Shown: positions 42,549 through 50,923 of the stretch, one piece after another
Layout of the letters: the number at the start of each line of letters is the position of its first letter
Position numbering within the stretch: position 1 is the stretch's first letter
The notes under the pieces: generated by a model
Seen by the model: only the letters and a program-made list of their open reading frames with translations
Database searches by the model: none
What the model was told of the DNA's origin: nothing
Position numbers and translations under genes: made by a program
Assembly (NCBI GenBank): GCA_020853795.1
Contig: JADYYF010000062.1
Span: 1 to 51,024, forward strand
Direction: 5' to 3'
DNA length: 51,024 nt
From: Candidatus Zixiibacteriota bacterium
Lineage (GTDB): Bacteria; Zixibacteria; MSB-5A5; CAIYYT01

Positions 42549-44642
42549 ATGAAGTCGATTTCCCCCTTGCGCAAGCTCGCCGTCGGGTTGATGATCGCTG
42601 CCGCCGCCGCGCTCGCGTTTGTGATCGCTGGCTGCGGTGATGACACGCTCTCGGGCAGCGGCAATTACTTCATCGAAACTATCTATTCGACGCCGTCGTC
42701 CGAGGTCACCAAGGGTTCGACCGTGATTGTCGAAGCCCAGGTGACCGACGCCAACGGCAACCCGGTCGCCGGCCGCGAAGTTACCTTCACGGTCAGCCCG
42801 ACGTCGCTCGGCTACTTCACACCGACGACGGATACCTCCGATGCCAGCGGTTTGGTCGCCGCGGTGTTTACCGCGTCCTCCGCCGGTAACGCCACGCTCA
42901 CCGCCACCACCGGCGGCAACTTCAAGAGCAAGGCGATGCGCATTAACGAATCCGCCGTCTCCACCGGCCGCGTCTCGATCGAACTGACGCCGGCGCTGAT
43001 GACGGCCAACGGCGAAGACAGCGCGTTTGTCACGATCACGGCCGAGACTTCCGCCGGCGCCCCCGTCGCCGACGGCACCGTGCTCTACCTGGTCGCGGGT
43101 GAACGCTTTGAAGATCGCGATCAGGACGGCTATTACACGCAGGGCATCGACAGTCTGATGTTCGACGCCAACGCCAACGGCCGTTGGGATCCGATCGGTT
43201 CAATTCCGTCAACCGTTCAAACCAGTGGCGGCTCCGCGTCGGTGATCTACCGCGCCGGCAGCCAGGCCACGACGGTCTATATCCGCGCTACCATGATCGA
43301 CGGCTCCGAAGTCGAATACTCCGAAATTCCGGCGAAGCTGAATCCGAATACCTCGGTCGCGTCGATTACGATGACCCACAACGGCGAGGACCTGCGCGTC
43401 CGCGGCGTTGGCGGCATCGAATTCTCGATCGTGACCGCCACGGCCTACGATCAGTACGGCAACAAGGTGCCGGAAGGCATTCCGATTGACTTTACCATCG
43501 CCAACGGTCCGAACGGCGGCGAGAATATCCAGGGCCAGGGCTACGGTCCGGTAACGGTTGCGACCAATTCGTCCGGACAGGCCTCGGTGACCATCTATTC
43601 CGGAACCGTCGCGGGAACAATTCGTCTCCGCGCCTCCTCCGGCTCGGTGCTCTCAGCGGTGACGCACCTGACGATCAACGCCGGTCCGCCGGCGCACCTG
43701 TCGGTCGGCGTGGCCAGCCTGAATATCCGCGCGTGGGATGTCGTGAACGTGCTGAACCGGATCGCGGTCAATGTCAACGACATCTACGGCAACCCCGTGC
43801 CTGACTCGACCTCGGTGTACTTTGGTACCGAAGAAGGTACCGTGCAGGCCGAAGCGATGACCGGCACGCAGTGGCCGGACGGTATTGTCGAAGTCGACTG
43901 GTACTCCGGTAATCCGCGCAACGATGGCCTCGCGCATGTCTTCGTAAGCACCGCGGGCGGCCAGGTCGGCGACACGGTGATGTTCATCACCTCCGGTCCC
44001 TCCGTTTACATGACCGCGCTGGCTTACCCCAGCTCGCTCATCGCCGACGGCGAAGACAAGGGTACCGTGATCATCCAGGTGCGCGACATCAACAATAACT
44101 GGGTCGTGCCGGGAACACCGGTCACCTTCAAGACTGATTTCGGTACCATTAATGGCGGCGGCACGCAGGACGGCTGGATCAACTCGCTCTATGAGACCGA
44201 GTACCACTCCGAAGTCCTGAAGCGCGACTATTCGCCGGTCTCGCCGGATGACGGCATCGGCGCGGTCGCGGTGGTGCGTTATCAGGCCGGCGGTGTTGTC
44301 GGTCCCGATGCCACCTTCCAGACGCTGTTCCTGACCGGTTATACCTACGTCGGCAACTGCGACATTATCATCGAACCCGAAATCGAGCCGGGCGCTACCG
44401 TCCCGTTCTCGATCGTGGTGAAAGACCGCGCGGGCAATCCGCTCGGCGGCCATTCCCTTGAGGTTTCGGCCAGCCTGGGTACGCTGTCGGCCGTCTTCCT
44501 GACGACCGATTCTTATGGCGAAGCCAACCTGTTCTTCACCGCTCCGGCCTCGATCGGCGCGTCGATCATCACGGTCAACGACCGCGATCCGCGCGGCGAA
44601 GTCGCCTTTGCCAAGAAGGTGAAGATCAAGAACGAAGAATAG
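42549..44642 (+). CDS. Lipoprotein with Big-1-type Ig-like repeats, next to pilQ
   Basis: 697 residues. ATG 42549 is chosen because AAGGAG abuts the other ATG at 42540. Lipoprotein signal ends FVIAGC (Cys about 28). Several invasin-type Ig-like (Big-1) repeats follow, each with 'VTDANGNPVAGREVTF' or 'DQYGNKVPEGIPIDFT' openings and 'GxAxVxF' ends. One repeat holds a Ca-loop-like insert DRDQDGYYTQG and DANANGRWDP (about 195-220). It lies 51 nt behind pilQ with the same strand, so it is probably in the pilus operon: a candidate secretin-associated or surface adhesin lipoprotein. A terminator follows. Confidence 0.85.
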   Translation: MKSISPLRKLAVGLMIAAAAALAFVIAGCGDDTLSGSGNYFIETIYSTPSSEVTKGSTVIVEAQVTDANGNPVAGREVTFTVSPTSLGYFTPTTDTSDASGLVAAVFTASSAGNATLTATTGGNFKSKAMRINESAVSTGRVSIELTPALMTANGEDSAFVTITAETSAGAPVADGTVLYLVAGERFEDRDQDGYYTQGIDSLMFDANANGRWDPIGSIPSTVQTSGGSASVIYRAGSQATTVYIRATMIDGSEVEYSEIPAKLNPNTSVASITMTHNGEDLRVRGVGGIEFSIVTATAYDQYGNKVPEGIPIDFTIANGPNGGENIQGQGYGPVTVATNSSGQASVTIYSGTVAGTIRLRASSGSVLSAVTHLTINAGPPAHLSVGVASLNIRAWDVVNVLNRIAVNVNDIYGNPVPDSTSVYFGTEEGTVQAEAMTGTQWPDGIVEVDWYSGNPRNDGLAHVFVSTAGGQVGDTVMFITSGPSVYMTALAYPSSLIADGEDKGTVIIQVRDINNNWVVPGTPVTFKTDFGTINGGGTQDGWINSLYETEYHSEVLKRDYSPVSPDDGIGAVAVVRYQAGGVVGPDATFQTLFLTGYTYVGNCDIIIEPEIEPGATVPFSIVVKDRAGNPLGGHSLEVSASLGTLSAVFLTTDSYGEANLFFTAPASIGASIITVNDRDPRGEVAFAKKVKIKNEE

Positions 44643-44670
44643 TTCGAACTTGCTCCAATTCCTGTTGAGG

Positions 44671-44708
44671 CGGCCCGTCCCGGCAACGAGACGGGCCGTT
44701 TCGTTTTC
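44671..44708 (+). terminator. Terminator of the pilus cluster
   Basis: CGGCCCGTC (44671-44679) / GACGGGCCG (44690-44698), followed by TTTCGTTTT. Confidence 0.88.
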
Positions 44709-44719
44709 CCAATTTTCCC

Positions 44720-44750
44720 TTGCCAAAGGGGGGTCGTCGCAGGGTATTAT
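44720..44750 (+). promoter_or_regulatory. Promoter of the acyl-CoA ligase gene
   Basis: TTGCCA (44720-44725), long 19-nt spacer, TATTAT (44745-44750). Start of transcription would fall at about 44757, one base before ATG 44758. Confidence 0.5.
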
Positions 44751-44757
44751 ATGATGC

Positions 44758-46455
44758 ATGCTCATACACGAACTGCTCTTCGCGACCGCTGATCGTTGCG
44801 GCGACCGCCCGGCCTATTGGCTGCGCTACGGGCAGGAGACGCGTCCCCTGACGTACTCCGAATTGGCTGATCGCGTCCGGACTCTCGCGGCCGGCCTGCA
44901 GGAACTTGGTGTCGGCGCCGGCGACCGCGTCGGCCTCTATGCGCCCAATTCTCCCGACTGGGGGCAGATCTACTTGTCGATCCTGACGGCGGGGGGGATC
45001 GTCGTGCCGCTCGATCCGCAGGCGAAGTATCTGGAATTGCGCTCGATCATCACGCGCTCGCAGATGAAGTATCTGTTCTGCGCCGGCAGCACCTACGACG
45101 ATCTGACCCAGTTACAGTCGATGTCGGCGCCCTATCCCGACATCATCGCGATCGACCCGCCGCGTGACCGCAGCGTGCCGATCGACCTGTCGCTCGACAA
45201 GTTGATCGACCTGGGCCGCGGTCGCGAGCTGCGTCCCTCGGCGGCGCAGCCGACCGACATGGCGATCCTGATCTTTACTTCCGGCACTTCCGGCGACTGC
45301 AAGGGCGTCATGCTGTCGCACGATAACATCGTCTCCGACCTGCAGGCTGTGACGGCGTGTCTGGCGATCGGACCGGACGACGTCTTCCTGTCGGTACTGC
45401 CGTTGCACCATACGTTTGAGGCCACCTGCGGCTTTCTATATCCGCTGTCGATCGGCGCGTCGATCGTGTATGTCAGCTCGCTCAAGTCGGCCGATGTCAT
45501 GGCGGACATCAAGCAATTCAAGGTCACCGTCATGTGCGGTGTGCCGCTGCTGTTCGAGAAAATGTACGGCGGCATCGAGCGCGCGCTGCAGAAGAAGTCA
45601 CTACCGGCACGGCTGTTCGTGCGGTTCGGACAGAGGTTCTCCGACCTGACCAAGTCGCTGCTCAATCAGCCGGCCGGATCGCTGATCTTCGCAGCGCTGC
45701 GCCGCAAGGCCGGGCTCGATTCGATTCGCATGCTCGTCTCCGGCGGCGCCGCGCTCGATCCGGAGATTGCGCGCTTCTTCAACAATCTTGGCATCTTGCT
45801 GCTGCAGGGCTACGGCCTCACCGAGACCTCGCCGGTGCTCTCGGTGAATGACAAATCCGACAACAATTATGCCTCCGTCGGCCGCCCGCTGCCGGGAGTG
45901 GAGGTCAAGATCATCGATGCGAACGAACAGGGCATCGGCGAGATCGCCGTCCGCGGCCGCATGGTGATGCTCGGATACTTCGAAAATCCCGGCGCCACTG
46001 CCGCCGTGATGAATGACGGCTTCTTTATGACCGGCGATCTCGGCTACCTCGACAACGCCGGACACATTCATATCACCGGCCGCAAGAAAAATGTGATCAT
46101 CACTCCGGCGGGGAAGAACATTTACCCCGAGGAGATCGAAGCCGTGATCGACGCTTCGCCGTTCATTATGGAATGCACCATCCTGCCGCGCCCCAAGGGT
46201 ACCGGGCAGGAGCCGATCGCCGTCGTCGTTCCCGATTATGAATTCATCGCGTCGATCAATAATGGCAACCGCCTGAACGACGCGGAGATTCGCGAGCTAC
46301 TGCGCGAAGAAGTGTTGCGCCACTGCAATCAGTTGGCGGAGTACAAACGCGTCAAGGACGTCATCGTGATGACGGAAGAGCTGCCGAAGACCTCGACGCG
46401 TAAAGTGCGCCGCCACGTGCTGCTCGAGACGCTGCAGAAATTGGGAGCGATCTGA
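44758..46455 (+). CDS. Long-chain acyl-CoA synthetase-like AMP-dependent ligase
   Basis: 565 residues of the ANL superfamily. P-loop-like IFTSGTSGDCKGVMLSH, LPLHHTFE, A5 motif QGYGLTETSP, MTGDLGYLDNAG, hinge ITGRKKNVIITPAGKNIYPEEIE, and the C-terminal Lys in LPKTSTRKVRR. It is the FAA1/AAE branch that activates long fatty acids with ATP and CoA, at the inner membrane face. No Shine-Dalgarno sequence stands before ATG 44758, and the -10 box fits a leaderless mRNA. The YjbQ gene follows after 10 nt. Confidence 0.93.
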   Translation: MLIHELLFATADRCGDRPAYWLRYGQETRPLTYSELADRVRTLAAGLQELGVGAGDRVGLYAPNSPDWGQIYLSILTAGGIVVPLDPQAKYLELRSIITRSQMKYLFCAGSTYDDLTQLQSMSAPYPDIIAIDPPRDRSVPIDLSLDKLIDLGRGRELRPSAAQPTDMAILIFTSGTSGDCKGVMLSHDNIVSDLQAVTACLAIGPDDVFLSVLPLHHTFEATCGFLYPLSIGASIVYVSSLKSADVMADIKQFKVTVMCGVPLLFEKMYGGIERALQKKSLPARLFVRFGQRFSDLTKSLLNQPAGSLIFAALRRKAGLDSIRMLVSGGAALDPEIARFFNNLGILLLQGYGLTETSPVLSVNDKSDNNYASVGRPLPGVEVKIIDANEQGIGEIAVRGRMVMLGYFENPGATAAVMNDGFFMTGDLGYLDNAGHIHITGRKKNVIITPAGKNIYPEEIEAVIDASPFIMECTILPRPKGTGQEPIAVVVPDYEFIASINNGNRLNDAEIRELLREEVLRHCNQLAEYKRVKDVIVMTEELPKTSTRKVRRHVLLETLQKLGAI

Positions 46456-46465
46456 CCCGCGCGTC

Positions 46466-46882
46466 ATGTTTAAGAACTTCGGAATCCGGGTGACGACGAA
46501 GGGTGACGGCGATATCATCGACCTGACGCTCAGGGTCGCGCAATCCGTCACCGATTCCGGCATAATCGACGGCACCGCCCTCACGTTTGTGCCGGGCTCG
46601 ACAGCCGCCATCACGACGATCGAGTATGAGCCGGGATTGATTGCGGATCTGCCGGAAATCTTTGAGAAGCTGATTCCGTCAAACAAGACCTATCACCACG
46701 ATGCCAGTTGGGGTGACGGCAACGGCTACGCGCACCTGCGCGCTGCCCTGGTCGGCGCTTCATTCACTTTCTCGATTGTCGGCGGCAAACTGATGCTGGG
46801 CACCTGGCAGCAAATCGTCCTGCTCGAGTTCGACAACCGCCCACGCCGGCGGGAAATCATCGTGCAGATTCAGGGCGAATAG
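46466..46882 (+). CDS. yjbQ: YjbQ/UPF0047 family protein (secondary thiamine-phosphate synthase type)
   Basis: 138 residues covering the whole family. It has ALTFVPGSTAAITTIE, the His/Asp site YHHDASWGDGNGYAHLRAAL and the end LGTWQQIVLLEFDNRPRRRE. Members have been reported to rescue thiamine-phosphate synthase mutants weakly; the real role is unsettled. Probably co-transcribed with the acyl-CoA ligase. Confidence 0.94.
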   Translation: MFKNFGIRVTTKGDGDIIDLTLRVAQSVTDSGIIDGTALTFVPGSTAAITTIEYEPGLIADLPEIFEKLIPSNKTYHHDASWGDGNGYAHLRAALVGASFTFSIVGGKLMLGTWQQIVLLEFDNRPRRREIIVQIQGE

Positions 46883-46984
46883 CGCGTCGCGCTGTGCACC
46901 GGGATTCTGAGGAACCTTGCGCCACGTCCTGCGTTCTTACAGCGGTATGCGGAACCCCACGCTTGACATCTTGAGCCGGCCACA

Positions 46985-47065
46985 ATGAGCAATTGGCTGA
47001 GTATTATCGTCCTGATTGGCGCGGTGATCTTCTACGCCTACTGGCTCAAGCGGGGCGGTGGCTGA
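46985..47065 (+). CDS. Possible 26-residue single-pass membrane protein
   Basis: ATG 46985 encodes MSNWLSIIVLIGAVIF and then YAYWLKRGGG: one helix of about 16 hydrophobic residues, flanking aromatic residues and a basic end, the usual look of bacterial small membrane proteins. TTGACA lies 22 nt upstream but the boxes do not make a standard promoter for it, and there is no clear ribosome site. A longer overlapping frame from 46993 looks less protein-like. Confidence 0.4.
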   Translation: MSNWLSIIVLIGAVIFYAYWLKRGGG

Positions 47066-47310
47066 CGGTAAGACTCAAGCGGCTGCGTGTCAGTCGGACA
47101 ATTTTCATCCCGCTTAATTGCCTCGACAGAATAAAATTCGTTTTACAATATGTGCCAGCCAGTTACGTAACTTGCTTATTGGTTTGCATATACGCCGTCA
47201 TTTTTTAGTGAAACTTGTTGACAATTATTCCCGTAATATTATTATTGATAGACGATAATTCTGATTGGTGGCTTGTTCGCCGATAATCTTCAAGCAACGA
47301 GGTGATGTGT
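47066..47310. other. AT-rich intergenic region before the ornithine aminotransferase gene
   Basis: Markedly AT-rich compared with the window from about 47090 to 47280. It holds the palindrome GTTACGTAAC (47162-47171) and the promoter below. No convincing gene or ArgR-type box is seen. Confidence 0.4.
47218..47245 (+). promoter_or_regulatory. Promoter of the ornithine aminotransferase gene
   Basis: TTGACA (47218-47223), 16-nt spacer, TATTAT (47240-47245), in an AT-rich stretch; leader of about 60 nt. Confidence 0.78.
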
Positions 47311-48600
47311 ATGAACTACGATGCCGTGTCGGAAAAGACCCTCCAAAACGTTGGCTATTCTTCTATGCCGGATGACGACGTTTTCAAGCTCGAAGATACT
47401 TACGGCGCACACCACTACACCCGCTTGCATACTGTCATTCATCACACGGAAGGCGCGTGGCTGTACACCAAGGACGGCCGCAAGATTCTTGACTGCCTGT
47501 CGGCCTACAGTGCTGCCAATCCGGGGCATCATCATCCACATATCGTCAAAGCGATCGTGGATGCTCTCCACAAGGGCTATGGCTCGGTAATTTCCAACGT
47601 CGTTTACACCGACGTGCGGGCGCAATTCCTTAAGAATCTCTGCGAACTCGTGCCGCAACTGGGGCCGCGTTTCGGCAACAACGGCAACAAAGCCCTCTGC
47701 AAGAATGGCGGCGTCGAGTCGGTCGAAACTGCCATCAAATTGGCGCGCTACTACGGCTACAAGGCCAAGGGCATTCAGGACGGCAAGCAGGAGATCATCG
47801 TCTTCTCGTCGAATTTCCACGGCCGCATGATTACCGTCGTTTCCTTCTCGGAAACACCGAAGTACAAGGAAGGCTTCGGCCCGCTGACGCCCGGCTTCAA
47901 GCTGGCTCAGTACGGCGACCTCAAGAGCGTCGAATCGCTTATCAACGACAATACTTGCGGCATCCTGGTTGAGCCGATGCAGGGCGAGGGCGGCATGTAC
48001 ATTCCGCCGACCGGCTTCCTGAAGGGCTTGCGCCAACTGGCCGACAAGCATGACCTGATGCTCATTTTTGATGAGATTCAGGTCGGTCTGGGCCGTACCG
48101 GCCGCGACTTCTGTTTCCAGCACGAGGATGTCACGCCGGATGCAATCATTATCGGCAAGGCGATTTCGGGCGGCCTGGTACCGTTGTCGGCATTGGTCAC
48201 CAACTCGAAATTGATGGACATGGTCTTCCATCCCGGGACGGAAGGCTCGACTTACGGCGGCTATTCGCTGGCGATGGCGGCGGGAATTGCCGCAATCGAG
48301 GTGTTCAAGCGCGAACGGCTTTCCGAGCGTTCGGCGAAAATGGGCGCGTATCTGAAGGCCAAGATCGAGGCAGTCGCCAAGCGCTCGACGCATGTCAAGG
48401 AAGTGCGCGGCCGCGGCCTGTTCATCGGCATTGAAGTCAAGGACGGCGATGCCATGAAGTTCTGCCGCAAGCTGCTGGAGCTGGATCTTTTGGCCAACGA
48501 CAGCCACGGCCACACGATTCGCATCAGCCCGCCGCTGGTCATTACTGAGGCCGAAGCCGACTATATCGTCGAACGGCTGGAAAAAGTGCTGGTCGACTAA
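47311..48600 (+). CDS. rocD: Ornithine aminotransferase-type class III PLP enzyme
   Basis: 429 residues. ATG 47311 has CGAGGTG at a good distance; GTG 47302 and ATG 47305 are too near. Class III transaminase marks: LDCLSAYSAANPGHHHP, NGGVESVETAIKLARYYGY, EPMQGEGGMYIPP, IFDEIQVGLGRTG, and PLP Lys in IIIGKAISGG. The wording matches ornithine-oxo-acid aminotransferases (ornithine plus 2-oxoglutarate to glutamate semialdehyde) better than acetylornithine enzymes. Strong promoter and terminator make it a single-gene unit. Confidence 0.92.
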   Translation: MNYDAVSEKTLQNVGYSSMPDDDVFKLEDTYGAHHYTRLHTVIHHTEGAWLYTKDGRKILDCLSAYSAANPGHHHPHIVKAIVDALHKGYGSVISNVVYTDVRAQFLKNLCELVPQLGPRFGNNGNKALCKNGGVESVETAIKLARYYGYKAKGIQDGKQEIIVFSSNFHGRMITVVSFSETPKYKEGFGPLTPGFKLAQYGDLKSVESLINDNTCGILVEPMQGEGGMYIPPTGFLKGLRQLADKHDLMLIFDEIQVGLGRTGRDFCFQHEDVTPDAIIIGKAISGGLVPLSALVTNSKLMDMVFHPGTEGSTYGGYSLAMAAGIAAIEVFKRERLSERSAKMGAYLKAKIEAVAKRSTHVKEVRGRGLFIGIEVKDGDAMKFCRKLLELDLLANDSHGHTIRISPPLVITEAEADYIVERLEKVLVD

Positions 48601-48628
48601 GACAGAACTGCAGAGGTTCCTGATCTTG

Positions 48629-48666
48629 ATCGGGCCTGCCCGCTGGGGCAGGCCCGATTGCTTTTG
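48629..48666 (+). terminator. Rho-independent terminator
   Basis: ATCGGGCCTGCCC / GGGCAGGCCCGAT, 13-bp perfect stem with a 4-nt loop, then TGCTTTTG. Confidence 0.87.
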
Positions 48667-48728
48667 TGTTGTCAACGCCGGGATTCGAGTGTATAAGTCA
48701 TAACACACAAGCTGAGTGGAGAGCAATA

Positions 48729-49388
48729 ATGAAAGCCATTGCCATAGCGACCACCGCGTTGACCGTCATCCTGATCGGGTGTGCCGATGCCGCCGGACCG
48801 GGCAGCCCGAAAATCCAACTCAATCGCGACAGCACGGAGATCTTCGTTCGCTCCGGCGAAAATAAGCGCACGGTACTGCTGCATGTTTCCGATCTGGCGG
48901 ACACCGTGCCGATGGCGTTTCCGCACTCGGCTGATCAACGCTTTGACAATCAGAAATTCCATCACATGGCAGCCTCCCCCGACGGCAAATGGGTCGCGTT
49001 CGTGTCCGGCACCGACGATCAGTGGCTAGGCGTCTACAATTGCGAACAGCAATATGACAAATTCGTGGTGTTCGGAATCCAGACGCGCTTCTACGATCTG
49101 ATCTGGAGTCCCGACAGCAAGTACCTGGCCTACGGCTTCAAAGGGCCGGACCAGCGCCTGCTGATTCACTTGATGGAGCCGCAAGGGAAGAACGACGTCA
49201 GGCCGAAGCCGATGAACGGCTGGCAGAAGTTGACCCAGAGCAACGAGAACCTGCGACTGGTCGGCTGGAAACAGGCGGCAGATACGTCGTTCGCGTTCGA
49301 AGTGCTCGATTCGCTCGGGCGGGTCAGCGAGAGACAGGAAATTCCGCTGCACCGTCCCGCGCCGCCGAGTCAGCCGTCCGATCGGTAG
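48729..49388 (+). CDS. Lipoprotein with PD40-like repeats
   Basis: 219 residues; ATG 48729 follows GTGGAGAGC. Lipoprotein signal MKAIAIATTALTVILIGC. Two PD40-type phrases, ASPDGKWVAFVSG and WSPDSKYLAYGF, suggest a small or partial propeller, shorter than usual. Likely at the periplasmic face of a membrane. No catalytic motif. Confidence 0.8.
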   Translation: MKAIAIATTALTVILIGCADAAGPGSPKIQLNRDSTEIFVRSGENKRTVLLHVSDLADTVPMAFPHSADQRFDNQKFHHMAASPDGKWVAFVSGTDDQWLGVYNCEQQYDKFVVFGIQTRFYDLIWSPDSKYLAYGFKGPDQRLLIHLMEPQGKNDVRPKPMNGWQKLTQSNENLRLVGWKQAADTSFAFEVLDSLGRVSERQEIPLHRPAPPSQPSDR

Positions 49389-49401
49389 CGGCAGTTAGTC
49401 T

Positions 49402-49430
49402 TTGTCCGCAAGCGACGCTTATCGTAATTT
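49402..49430 (+). promoter_or_regulatory. Promoter of the glycosyltransferase gene
   Basis: TTGTCC (49402-49407), 17-nt spacer, TAATTT (49425-49430); expected transcription start at about the GTG codon 49437. Confidence 0.5.
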
Positions 49431-49436
49431 ACTCCC

Positions 49437-50432
49437 GTGAAAATCCTGCTCGCCGCAGCGAATGCGGCGTCCTTCATCACGCGCGATGCCAGGATTCTGC
49501 GCGAACGACACGAAGTCGTCGAATACGTCCTGCCGCGCGCGCTGTGGCCCTCCGCCGCTTCGCGCCGGCTGGTGGACGACTGCGACCTGCTGTTCGTCTG
49601 GTTTGCGACCGTGCGCGCCTGGCCGCTGGTCGTGCGGGCGCGACGTCAGGGCAAGCCGATTGTGCTGGTGATCGGCGGGTATGAAGTCGTGCATCGCCCC
49701 GATCTCAACTACGGCACCGCGCGCAGACTCCTCCACCGCCAGGCCACACAATCGGTGCTGAATCGGGCAACGCGGGTGCTCACGGTCTCAAAATCTTCAC
49801 ACCACGATCTGCTGGCGAATTTCCAGGTTGACCCGGCCAGGACGAAGGTGATTCCGCACGGCTTCGAAGACCTGGCCGAGGGTATCGCGCGCCCCAAGTC
49901 GCCGAGTGTGTTGACGGTGGGCTATGGCCGGGAAGACACCTGGCGAATCAAGGGGCTGGAGGAATTCTTTGCCACGGCCGCGCAGATGCCGGACGTGAGC
50001 TTCGTGCACGTCGGCGGAATCGCTCCGGCGGTGCTGCAAAGCAAGGTGGGCACCCTGCCGCCCAACGTGAAGCTCGTCGGCGCGGTGCCGTATGCCGACA
50101 TCGGCTCCTACTATGCTCCGGCGCAGGTCTACTTGCAGATGTCGCGGCACGAAAGCTTCGGCTGTGCGGTCGCGGAGTCGATGTTGTTTGAATGCGTGCC
50201 GGTGGTGAGTCGTGGCGGGGCGCTGCCGGAGGTTGTCGGCGACGCCGGGATCATCGTCGAAAGTTGGGCGACTGCGGATGTTGTGGCAGCGATCCGAGGC
50301 GCGCTGGCACTGCCGTCCAGCGCGGGCGTGAAGGCGCGCCAACGGGTGTTGACGGAATTCTCGTACGCGCGACGGCGGGATCGGCTATTGGCTGTGATTG
50401 ACGAAGCGGTTGCGGTGCGTCATATCTCTTAG
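49437..50432 (+). CDS. GT4-family glycosyltransferase
   Basis: 331 residues. N-terminal Rossmann domain KILLAAANAASF..., hinge VLTVSKSSHHDLLANF, VIPHGFE, and the C-terminal nucleotide-sugar domain with the E-x7-E motif ESFGCAVAE and VVSRGGALPEVVGDAG. Retaining transferase of a cell-surface glycan or glycolipid; the sugar is not known. The start is GTG 49437, without a ribosome site but with a promoter placed for a leaderless mRNA. Confidence 0.9.
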   Translation: MKILLAAANAASFITRDARILRERHEVVEYVLPRALWPSAASRRLVDDCDLLFVWFATVRAWPLVVRARRQGKPIVLVIGGYEVVHRPDLNYGTARRLLHRQATQSVLNRATRVLTVSKSSHHDLLANFQVDPARTKVIPHGFEDLAEGIARPKSPSVLTVGYGREDTWRIKGLEEFFATAAQMPDVSFVHVGGIAPAVLQSKVGTLPPNVKLVGAVPYADIGSYYAPAQVYLQMSRHESFGCAVAESMLFECVPVVSRGGALPEVVGDAGIIVESWATADVVAAIRGALALPSSAGVKARQRVLTEFSYARRRDRLLAVIDEAVAVRHIS

Positions 50433-50438
50433 GGGCAA

Positions 50439-50642
50439 TCAGGCTAAGATATCCAGCAGCGCGCCGCCGGCATCGATTTGGGCCTTCAAGGCGGCGACGT
50501 TGGCCTTAACCGCGTGCTCGGCGACGATCAGATCAACCTGATCGCGCGCGGGGTTGCTGTTTTCGAAATCGGCGATTCGGCGCGCGGCGCGGTCAAGCAG
50601 ATCAAGGCCGCGATGAATGCCGGCAATCGAGTGGACGTACAT
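50439..50642 (-). CDS. Small protein resembling joined ends of a flagellar rod protein
   Basis: 67 residues. ATG 50642 is preceded by GGAGG at 5 nt; ATG 50654 overlaps that site. The N-terminus MYVHSIAGIHRGLDLLDRAARRIADFE and the end VDLIVAEHAVKANVAALKAQIDAGGALLDILA echo the N- and C-terminal helices of FlgC/FlgG-type axial proteins, with the whole middle missing. No flagellar gene lies nearby. Convergent with the glycosyltransferase, 6 nt apart. Confidence 0.7.
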   Translation of the reverse strand: MYVHSIAGIHRGLDLLDRAARRIADFENSNPARDQVDLIVAEHAVKANVAALKAQIDAGGALLDILA

Positions 50643-50850
50643 GTATTCCTCCATGCTTCAAGATCGACACCGTTTCACTTCGAATTGACACGAATCGCGG
50701 CCTGCGCAGATTCTGCACAGCCGCAGTATCGCCATCGGCTGCAAGGTCTGGTGCTGCTTCTGATTGCTGCGGTGGTTTGGGTGCCGTTTTTTGTGCTGCG
50801 CTGGCTCCAGGCGCGACTCTCCGCGGAGCCTGCGAGCGGCGACAATTCGG

Positions 50851-50879
50851 TTGACAAATTCGCCCGATTCCGCTAAGCT
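50851..50879 (+). promoter_or_regulatory. Promoter of the EF-G-family gene
   Basis: TTGACA (50851-50856), 17-nt spacer, TAAGCT (50874-50879); leader about 38 nt. The stretch 50643-50850 shows no convincing gene. Confidence 0.7.
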
Positions 50880-50923
50880 ATTTGTCTTATGATTTTAGGC
50901 CTTTTTCCACAGAGGAGCTGACC

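Noticed and set aside
46993-47208. 71-codon frame starting at TTG, overlapping the 26-residue frame.
   Set aside because: No ribosome site, odd composition, and its second half runs through the AT-rich promoter region.
50478-50876. 132-codon plus-strand frame with a hydrophobic stretch.
   Set aside because: Its first half is antisense to the rod-like gene and no start with a ribosome site precedes the hydrophobic part.
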